This document shows, one piece after another, positions 8,895 to 14,987 of a DNA stretch of 29,598 bases. Positions within the stretch are counted from its first letter, which is position 1, and each line of letters starts with the position of its first letter. This DNA comes from a virus. Under the pieces are notes generated by a model that worked only from the letters and a program-made list of their open reading frames with translations, had not been told where the DNA came from and did not search any database. The DNA is taken from IMG/VR virus record IMGVR_UViG_3300025071_000031, positions 1 to 29,598 of that record. The stretch is one strand, 5' to 3'. The translations under genes were made by a program, and so were the position numbers.

Positions 8895-9247
8895 TGGTCC
8901 ACTCTCCTACCTTCTGCTTGCGCCGCTACATTAGCCATCGCGTGAATATCGTCCCATGACATATCGTGCCATTCTTCGTTTGTGTCGGGCATAGTCATAC
9001 CATCCATAGATTCGTTGACCCTATTCGCCGCTTTTGAGATTACTTCATCGCGTTCACCGCGGAGAGGGTCGCCCCACACATCTTCGCTTGCGGGTGTTAC
9101 TGCTTTGACGAAACCGGACTTGCGAAGCATAGTATGAGGATTAGAAACTTGCTTTCGCAACATATTCAATTCTGCGTCCATGCTCTCCATTTTACCAATG
9201 AGTGCTTTCATAAGCATTGCCGCGTCAGCGGGCTTACTGTCAGTCAA
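8891..9247 (-). CDS. Small protein sharing the protease C-terminal peptide
   Basis: 118 aa from a TTG start at 9247, supported by AGGTG six to seven bases upstream and by the alignment of its N-terminus (KPADAAMLMKALIGKMESM) with the 54-aa neighbour; the next ATG, ten codons in, would remove that motif. Residues 10-40 look like a coiled coil. The C-terminal part carries MSWDDIHAMANVAAQ, almost the same peptide as the C-terminus of the prohead protease/scaffold (MSWDDVHRLADKAL). A role in the prohead, recruited by the same contact, is a reasonable inference. No known family recognised. Confidence 0.78.
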   Translation of the reverse strand: MTDSKPADAAMLMKALIGKMESMDAELNMLRKQVSNPHTMLRKSGFVKAVTPASEDVWGDPLRGERDEVISKAANRVNESMDGMTMPDTNEEWHDMSWDDIHAMANVAAQAEGRRVDQ

Positions 9248-9250
9248 GTA

Positions 9251-9604
9251 TTACACCTGCCCTTGCTTCTTGAAAACGCCACCGATTCTATCCGGGCCAA
9301 CATAGCCCATAGGTCGCGATTCTCCTTTAGCAATGACACTTTCAATACTGTTGAATTGCATTACAGGAACACCACCCGCGTATCTGTCATTGACACCTTT
9401 AATCTTAACATCAGTTTGAGATTTGTAAATTGCTGTTACATCATCCGCGAGATAATCGCTTGTTGACTGAATGCTTCGCAAAAACTGTTCTGCTGATACA
9501 AGGTCGTTGTTAGAGAGTGCTACTTTGAACTCCGCGACGGCTGTTTCCAACTTGCGCACAATCGGGTCCATCTTACTTAGGAGGTTGCTCATGGATAAGC
9601 CCAT
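9251..9604 (-). CDS. Small protein of unknown function next to portal
   Basis: 117 aa beginning MGLSMSNLLSKMDPIVRKL. A helical N-terminal half (about residues 5-55, with LETAVAEFKVALSNNDLV) is followed by a Gly-containing half ending in GYVGPDRIGGVFKKQGQV. I do not recognise a family. The start is less certain: the ATG at 9604 has only a weak GGCGGT site and a second ATG lies at 9592. It follows the portal stop by 27 nt and precedes the 118-aa gene by 3 nt, so it belongs to the head block; a minor head or connector protein is possible. Confidence 0.75.
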   Translation of the reverse strand: MGLSMSNLLSKMDPIVRKLETAVAEFKVALSNNDLVSAEQFLRSIQSTSDYLADDVTAIYKSQTDVKIKGVNDRYAGGVPVMQFNSIESVIAKGESRPMGYVGPDRIGGVFKKQGQV

Positions 9605-9631
9605 TACCGCCGGACTCTTGAAGGTATCGCC

Positions 9632-11473
9632 TCAAAATCCGCTTTCTTTGTTCTTACTCGTAGGGTCTTTCGCGGCTTCAACAGCGTCAAGTGCTTGTTC
9701 GGTCACAGTCTTCTCCGAACCTCTTTGATTCTTCTTAGATGTTGGCGCGCCACTCAAATGAGTTTCGGAACTGATAGGTGCAGGGCCGTTATCGCGTTGC
9801 CCTGTTCCTTCACCAAGACCGGCCATCGCTCCCTTCTCCATCATCATAATTTGACCGCCGCCGCCTTGAGGCGGAGGTCCGCCTTGAGGTGGTAGCCCCC
9901 CGCCACCTTGAGGCATCATTCCCCCGCCCGGAGGTAAGCCTTGTGGGGGCGGCATAGGCATACCGCCACCCGGCATTGGAGGTGGTTGTTGACCACCCGG
10001 AGGCGGTGCGCCGCCACCCGGAGGTTGTTGTTGCTGTTGTTGTTGAGGGTCGGGCTTTGAGTAAGTGAATCGTATGTCGCTACCTGCACCTTCTGTGAGT
10101 TCTGCTTCAAATCCAAGTTGTATCATACGCTGTGCTATGTTTACTTCTTGCTCATCGCGTCGTAGCCTTGTCACATCATCTTCTTCTTCGTTAGGATAAA
10201 GTGTAAGTTCCCACTCATCAACACCCATCTCTTTGAGAAGGCGCGGGAATAGATTTTTCGCGTAAACTTTCTGTCCGTATTCAACGGCGCGATTAGTGAC
10301 AAGGATTTGCATTCCTTCATTGTTGAGTCCGCCGGATTTACCCGCGTCCATCATAAAGATGCTTGACACCCCATAGAATGCGGCAATGCGAGTCCTTACT
10401 TCATCGCGTATTTGTGAATACTGCATCTCATCAAGGCTATCCATGAAGCGAACAAACTCAACCTTACCACGACCCGATGCTGATTCAATACCAACCTTCG
10501 GAATGTAGTGAGGGTCGCGTTCCATCTTCTCTTCTGCTCCTTTCCAAAACGATGCTGTGGATTGAATGTTGTCTGTTGTAATTGCGAGAATACCGCGAGG
10601 GATTCTGCGCTTTTGATATGCGAGGTAAATGTAATTATCCATCGCGGTGAGAGTTTGTGCCTGTCGCCACATCGTAGCAACAGGGCTTCGGCCATACAGT
10701 TTAGACGGGTTGTATTTGCTTGTGTGGAGTATTTCTCCCTCAATGTAATACTGTGTCTTACCGCTACCCGCAGTATTGATGTAATGAACATCTTGGAGAG
10801 GTAATGAGCAAACATCACACTTGTGATGGTCGCCATTGTGAGGGTATGTTTTGTCTCGGTGAACAGGGCAGATGAGATACCTACCGCCGCGTGAACCGCG
10901 CTTATCGGCAACAATTCTCATGAATGTTGGGTCGCCGCGCATAACTTCTTTAATTCGGAAAAAGGCAATCTCGCCGCTGTCGGGGTCAATGAAATACTCT
11001 TTAATGAGGATGAGGAACGCGTCATCAACAATATCTAAATCCCATTCAACTTCGCGCATAACATCCATGAACGATTGGTCCATGCTGTTTCTTTGGTCTA
11101 ACAGCCAACGCGGGTAAAGTATTTGGTCAACATCGGGAGATTCAAACTCCTTCATTCCACATAAATGACATTCATCAACTGTGTCGTGTTGGTATTCTTC
11201 TTTGCAGTTCGTGCATTTTTTATGAAACTTTTTCTGCCAATAGTGGCCGCGCCTAAACACTTCTTGACAAAGTGTATTGATGGTGGTTCTCAAAACAACA
11301 GACTCTTGAACTGTCGCGTAAAGAGCAGGGATGCTCACACCTTGAACAAGAACAGGTTCTTGAATACCCGCTTTCCAAAGCGGCATGATAGGTTCGGGAG
11401 TGGTTCGTCGTCGGAATGGTTTTGATAGTGTTGACAAGAATCTGCCGACTACACCTTGCTCGTCTTTAGCCAT
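9632..11473 (-). CDS. Portal protein with two zinc-ribbon insertions and Gln/Pro/Gly-rich tail
   Basis: 613 aa. The dodecameric portal forms the DNA-entry vertex. The fold is indicated by the order of segments seen in phage portals: an N-terminal strand-helix (about 40-75), a DAFLILIKEYF wing strand (about 151-161), the EILHTSKYNPSKLYGRSPVATM stretch (about 248-268), which is typical of portals, the stem helix region, and a C-terminal helix (VTNRAVEYGQKVYAKNLFP, 392-410). Two unusual insertions have zinc-binding spacing: C87-x2-C90...C102-x2-C105, and C202-x2-H205...C219-x2-C222. Residues about 476-545 are a long Gln, then Pro/Gly/Met-rich, disordered stretch. The start ATG at 11473 overlaps the upstream TAA (TAATG) and has GAGGTTGAT before it. 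Confidence 0.9.
   Translation of the reverse strand: MAKDEQGVVGRFLSTLSKPFRRRTTPEPIMPLWKAGIQEPVLVQGVSIPALYATVQESVVLRTTINTLCQEVFRRGHYWQKKFHKKCTNCKEEYQHDTVDECHLCGMKEFESPDVDQILYPRWLLDQRNSMDQSFMDVMREVEWDLDIVDDAFLILIKEYFIDPDSGEIAFFRIKEVMRGDPTFMRIVADKRGSRGGRYLICPVHRDKTYPHNGDHHKCDVCSLPLQDVHYINTAGSGKTQYYIEGEILHTSKYNPSKLYGRSPVATMWRQAQTLTAMDNYIYLAYQKRRIPRGILAITTDNIQSTASFWKGAEEKMERDPHYIPKVGIESASGRGKVEFVRFMDSLDEMQYSQIRDEVRTRIAAFYGVSSIFMMDAGKSGGLNNEGMQILVTNRAVEYGQKVYAKNLFPRLLKEMGVDEWELTLYPNEEEDDVTRLRRDEQEVNIAQRMIQLGFEAELTEGAGSDIRFTYSKPDPQQQQQQQPPGGGAPPPGGQQPPPMPGGGMPMPPPQGLPPGGGMMPQGGGGLPPQGGPPPQGGGGQIMMMEKGAMAGLGEGTGQRDNGPAPISSETHLSGAPTSKKNQRGSEKTVTEQALDAVEAAKDPTSKNKESGF
9839..10048. repeat. Low-complexity coding repeat in portal tail
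   Basis: GTT/CTT-type triplets on the plus strand give seven Gln codons, followed by imperfect repeats of Pro-Pro-Gly-Gly-Gly/Met units. The tract keeps the portal frame throughout, so it is part of the gene rather than an insertion that breaks it. Confidence 0.65.
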
Positions 11474-12876
11474 TAAATCAACCTCTCTATACGGTGAATG
11501 TCGTCCACAAGGCGGATGACTTCATTATCCCGTTGTCCCCATGCACGAACTTCATGCTCTTCAACCTTCCACTCTCGGAGTAACTTATCGCGTTCTTCGG
11601 GAACATCCTTCCAATTTTCCCATTTGACGACGCGGTATAGTTCATCTCTTCGGGACTTGACAAGGTTTGTTTTAGAACCCCTCAAGTCAAGCAACTGCAA
11701 TACTGCGCTCGCTTGAGCCTTCTTCATTTGCAAATGCGGTTGAATACCTTTGAGTAACTTTCTCAAGTCATCCGCGCCATAGAATTGAAGGCGATGTTGT
11801 GTGCGCTTACTGTTTTTATGTATTTTCAAATCAGTCTGTAACACACCACAGCCGAGAGCCTTGTGCAAGTTTTCACAGTGGATTTTACCTCGCCCACCCG
11901 TCGCTACAAAACCTGCTCTTGGTTCTAATCTCTTGGTGATTGTAATGTAACCATCCGCGTCAAGAAAGCCCGCGGCGTAAGCCCATACATCTTTGACAAT
12001 AACAAAGTCGTCACGAACAACGCCGTAGTTTGTGCCGATTCTTTCAATATCATATTCAACGCCATGCGTCTTTAGCAACGAAGCCATCTTGTTGATTGTT
12101 AGATTTTTCGGTGAGCCTATTGAGTTGTAAATCTCATTTGATGATAGCGGCCCTCTTTCTGTTAGAACATCGCTTGTGCGCGTAAGCCATATCGCTTCTT
12201 GTTTCTTGATGTTGTCAATTGAATGTAATGTTTGCCGCCATTGCTTCTTAGCATCCTTCCTCATTTGGTTTGCGCCTAACCACATCTCTAATTGGTTCGC
12301 GTCAAAGTCCCCTTCAACTTGAGCCAATTTTGAAATAACATCATTGGCCTGTTCCCACGATGCACAGGCGCGTCTTAAAGCGAACTCGCGAGAAGAACCA
12401 TGTTTCCTCAATGCGAGTAAATCCCTGTCGGAAACACCAAGCCCGCGTATAGAAGACAGGTGTTCGTCAGCCCATGATAACGACTTGAGTGTTGATTCAA
12501 CTTCTTCGCGCTTAGCAACTCGTATCGCTTTGATAGCAAGGTCAATGTCGTCGCGCATGTCTTTTCTTTCACGGCGAGCCATTCTCAAATCCTTCACCAT
12601 AGTTTCAGCGTCTTTACCAAACACTGATTGAAACCAACCGTTTTGCGGCATTGCGCTTTTGAGTTGTTGCGTTGCGGCTTGAACTAACTCTTGCTTCTTC
12701 TTCTCCTCTTCAATCTCGTTCGGTTTTGGGGGTTCAGTTCCACCCGCTAATGCGCCTTGTCCTTGCGCTACGGGTGCATCCCCGTCGCCAATCTTCGCTC
12801 CTTGTATTGAGTTCTTCAATAAAGAATCAAAGACCCTTTCAAACGCTTCATCTTTGAGAATAGAACCCGACCACAT
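11473..12876 (-). CDS. Head-block protein fused to winged helix and single-motif LAGLIDADG domain
   Basis: 467 aa from the ATG at 12876, which has GGTGAT four bases upstream; a GTG at 12885 sits where that site would be lost. Residues 1-230 are charged and helical with no recognised family. Residues about 235-285 look like a winged helix (RGPLSSNEIYNSIGSPKN then INKMASLLKTHGVEYDI). Residues 300-312 are a LAGLIDADG motif (AAGFLDADGYITI) retaining the catalytic-type Asp, followed by about 100 residues with the usual alternating strands and helices. One motif means it would act as a dimer. There are no intein splice signatures and the domain is C-terminal, so this is a fusion, not an intein. It may be a homing endonuclease or only a DNA-binding protein reusing the fold. 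It lies between the Cys-rich genes and the portal. Confidence 0.85.
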   Translation of the reverse strand: MWSGSILKDEAFERVFDSLLKNSIQGAKIGDGDAPVAQGQGALAGGTEPPKPNEIEEEKKKQELVQAATQQLKSAMPQNGWFQSVFGKDAETMVKDLRMARRERKDMRDDIDLAIKAIRVAKREEVESTLKSLSWADEHLSSIRGLGVSDRDLLALRKHGSSREFALRRACASWEQANDVISKLAQVEGDFDANQLEMWLGANQMRKDAKKQWRQTLHSIDNIKKQEAIWLTRTSDVLTERGPLSSNEIYNSIGSPKNLTINKMASLLKTHGVEYDIERIGTNYGVVRDDFVIVKDVWAYAAGFLDADGYITITKRLEPRAGFVATGGRGKIHCENLHKALGCGVLQTDLKIHKNSKRTQHRLQFYGADDLRKLLKGIQPHLQMKKAQASAVLQLLDLRGSKTNLVKSRRDELYRVVKWENWKDVPEERDKLLREWKVEEHEVRAWGQRDNEVIRLVDDIHRIERLI

Positions 12877-12881
12877 GGTAA

Positions 12882-13052
12882 TCACCGTGTTTCGTATCGC
12901 GCGACCATTTTCTTTAGTGAGTTACCGTTCTGTTTATCCAACAGCGCGTAACAAGGACATTTAGGTGCAGACTTAGAACATTCCATTTTGTCTTTCATCA
13001 TGCACACACAAGGGGTTTTCTTAGTTGCGCCGCAACAGCATTTATCTTTCAT
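12882..13052 (-). CDS. 56-aa Cys-rich protein
   Basis: Short gene found by reading the gap between two larger genes. The product starts MKDKCCCGATKKTPCVCMM and has eight cysteines in about 30 residues (CCC, CVC, C, CPC), followed by a basic tail. It could bind one or two zinc ions. Its ATG overlaps the upstream TGA (ATGA) and its TGA lies just before the next gene's ribosome site, so it is packed like its neighbours. It forms a set with the two next upstream genes, both short, basic and Cys-rich at the N-terminus. Function unknown. Confidence 0.72.
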   Translation of the reverse strand: MKDKCCCGATKKTPCVCMMKDKMECSKSAPKCPCYALLDKQNGNSLKKMVARYETR

Positions 13053-13249
13053 TTCTTCTTGCCTCCTTTCTTCTTACCCGTTCCGACTTTACCTTGACAA
13101 ACCTTCACAGCATATCCATTAGCGTAAGCCGACGGGTAAACATCATACTTGCGCTTAGCCGCCGCTTTACCTTTAGGGCATAACTTCTTTTCCAACACCC
13201 CAAACGCGATGTTGTTGCATACGCAATGATTACAGTCACATTCGCTCAA
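13049..13249 (-). CDS. 66-aa basic protein, CDCxxCxC N-terminus, VYPSAYANGYAVKVC motif
   Basis: The start is taken as the TTG at 13249: its TTG overlaps the upstream TGA (TTGA), and GAGGTGG lies five to six bases before it, whereas a GTG three codons earlier lies inside that site. The N-terminus is Cys-rich (SECDCNHCVCNNIAF), then KGKAAAKRK, then VYPSAYANGYAVKVCQGK, a small motif I recall from tailed phages and large algal viruses (DUF5872-like, from memory). It ends in a Lys/Gly tail. The high charge suggests nucleic-acid or virion-core association. It shares N-terminal Cys, an IAF segment and the AAAKRK segment with the gene directly upstream, so the two look like diverged relatives. Confidence 0.78.
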   Translation of the reverse strand: MSECDCNHCVCNNIAFGVLEKKLCPKGKAAAKRKYDVYPSAYANGYAVKVCQGKVGTGKKKGGKKK

Positions 13250-13581
13250 CAGTTCCACCTCTTGAGTGATGCGCCTTTTGGAGTGAGTTTACCGCCTTTA
13301 CTTGTAGCACCTTTCATACCTCCCATCCGCGCGCAAAATGACTTACGACGCTTCGCTGATTTACTACCGGGTTTGAGTGAACTTGGTTTCTTGGTGACAG
13401 GGGGTTTGAGGTTCGCACCTGTTTTGCGTTTAGCGGCGGCACGACCTTTAGCATTCAATCCACCCTTCTTACTGTGCTTGTTTGGATTGTAACCGTGAAA
13501 CGGTTTTGACTTCTTCTTTGCTTTCAGCATCATAAATGCTATCTCGTCGGGTGTGCAACAGTCGCAATAATCTTCGTTCAA
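13246..13581 (-). CDS. 111-aa basic protein with RKSFCARM...RWNC motif
   Basis: TTG start at 13581, overlapping the terminase TGA as TTGA with a GGGGTTGAT site upstream; the next Met is 16 codons in and would remove the Cys-rich start. Sequence landmarks: YCDCCTPDEIAF at the N-terminus, KKGGLNAKGRAAAKRKTG, NLKPPVTKK, then RKSFCARMGGMKG and a terminal RWNC. The last part matches a small domain I know from marine phages and prasinovirus-type genomes (DUF6321-like, from memory), function unknown. It is very basic (Lys/Arg near 30 percent) and probably binds DNA or RNA. It lies directly after TerL. Confidence 0.82.
   Translation of the reverse strand: MNEDYCDCCTPDEIAFMMLKAKKKSKPFHGYNPNKHSKKGGLNAKGRAAAKRKTGANLKPPVTKKPSSLKPGSKSAKRRKSFCARMGGMKGATSKGGKLTPKGASLKRWNC
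13255..13261 (-). promoter_or_regulatory. Ribosome site for TTG-started 66-aa gene
   Basis: GAGGTGG on the minus strand, inside the end of the upstream gene, five to six bases before the TTG at 13249. It decides TTG over the GTG at 13258. Confidence 0.5.
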
Positions 13582-14978
13582 TCAATCAACCCCGCCATCA
13601 TATCATCAATGTCAACTATGCGCTCGCGGAACTCGGTTGTCCCCCAATGCGCTAAGGCAAGCGCGATAGCAAAGTCATCGTGGCGACCGATGCTATCCAA
13701 CTTGCCCTTCTTTGACATGCCGAACATAAGTAGTTCCCGTTCTAACTCGCTCATAAGGGTTCGGGAGTTCTCATCGCCCCACGGCAACCTCAATTGCTCT
13801 TTCTCAAAACGCATAACTAATCCCATAAGAAGAGATTCTCGGCGTTGCCGAGTTGAAATGAATGTCTTAATTGGTAAGTCTGTGTCCGCGCGTAATTCAG
13901 TAGCGAACACACGCTGAAAATTGTTCGCTTCAAGTTCTATTACATCGGGCGCGAACTTCGCGTTGAGTTTTTGAATCTCCATAATCTGTGTTCGGAAATC
14001 CATATTCTTTCTGCGAACTACATGAACCAACTCAAGCAATTCGGGATTGGTTGAAGGACGACGAAGCACCACCATAACAGTGTAGTCAGCCGACCTGTCC
14101 GACGAAATAGCCGGGTCCCATCCGACGAAGTATTGGTCATCGGGGTCGCCATCTGCGCGATTGATAATTCGCAAATCGCTATCTTTCGCGGCTTGAAGAA
14201 CTAACGAAGGGAATAAACTGCTCATGTCATCCATCGGCTCACATAGATATTCGCGAGCAAACGCAATAGCGGGCATGTCATTTCTGCGCGCATCAAGAGA
14301 ATCTAAGTCCCAACGCTCCGGCCAAAGCGCGACACCTTGCGTATTGATAGCAGGGTATGTCTCAACAAGGTAGCCTTCGCGCTGTTCCAACTCCGTGTAA
14401 AGGTCAGTTGGTGTAAACGGCGTTCCAACAATCATCAGTTTAGATGTGTGGTGAAGTGTAGGAACAAGAACCTCATAGAACCAACTCGCGACTCTTTGAA
14501 GTTCGGTATCTGTTGTCCCCCACAGAATATCGTCGCATAGAATGAGGTCGGGGTGAATACCACGAATAGCACCACCAACAGACTTCGCGCTGATGTTTGA
14601 GCCATTACTGAAACCAAAGAATGTCTTTGACCAAGAATCGGCTTTCTTCATGCGCGCCATGAAAGGTATTCCATCTATGAGGTCATTGAGTGTCCTCATG
14701 TGATGTATGGATTGGTGCAGACTGTGACTGATAAGAACCGCTTTGCATTTAGGATTGAACGCGACTTTCCAAAGCAAGTAGCCGAGGAACAGCGTTGATT
14801 TACCGTGGTCACGCGCCGCTTTCACACAGTATCGTCGTTGTGATTCAAGATTATTATACCATTTTTCGTGGTGGTGAGATAACTGAAAACCAAGAATGTC
14901 TTCAAAGAAGAACTTGAAGTCGCGCTTAGCAACTTCGTAGTCAATCTCTTCAACAGTTTCAAGGCTTAAGCCCTCCAT
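13578..14978 (-). CDS. terL: Terminase large subunit (packaging ATPase/nuclease)
   Basis: 466 aa, a usual length for the family. It pumps and cuts viral DNA into proheads at the portal. The ATPase domain shows a Walker A-type AARDHGKST (54-62, Lys60), Walker B LILCDD (145-150), and a coupling motif VGTPF (184-188). The RNase H-like nuclease domain shows GWDPA (Asp288), IELEAN (Glu350) and GRHDDFAIALALA (Asp434/435), the three acidic positions expected for two-metal cleavage. The ATG at 14978 is preceded by AGGTGAT at eight bases. It starts 9 nt after the upstream gene and its stop overlaps the next gene as TTGA. The nearest relatives should be terminases of archaeal and other tailed viruses. 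Confidence 0.95.
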   Translation of the reverse strand: MEGLSLETVEEIDYEVAKRDFKFFFEDILGFQLSHHHEKWYNNLESQRRYCVKAARDHGKSTLFLGYLLWKVAFNPKCKAVLISHSLHQSIHHMRTLNDLIDGIPFMARMKKADSWSKTFFGFSNGSNISAKSVGGAIRGIHPDLILCDDILWGTTDTELQRVASWFYEVLVPTLHHTSKLMIVGTPFTPTDLYTELEQREGYLVETYPAINTQGVALWPERWDLDSLDARRNDMPAIAFAREYLCEPMDDMSSLFPSLVLQAAKDSDLRIINRADGDPDDQYFVGWDPAISSDRSADYTVMVVLRRPSTNPELLELVHVVRRKNMDFRTQIMEIQKLNAKFAPDVIELEANNFQRVFATELRADTDLPIKTFISTRQRRESLLMGLVMRFEKEQLRLPWGDENSRTLMSELERELLMFGMSKKGKLDSIGRHDDFAIALALAHWGTTEFRERIVDIDDMMAGLID

Positions 14979-14987
14979 AGGGCATCA

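Noticed and set aside
9839-10048. Insertion or sequencing artefact in the portal
   Set aside because: The low-complexity tract keeps the frame and similar Gln/Pro/Gly tracts occur in several other proteins of the window.
10396-10914. 172-aa minus-strand frame inside the portal gene
   Set aside because: A shifted-frame shadow of the portal, which is intact and motif-bearing across this stretch.
11473-12876. Intein in this gene
   Set aside because: The LAGLIDADG part is C-terminal and lacks the N-terminal Cys/Ser block and C-terminal His-Asn splice signature; no extein continues after it.
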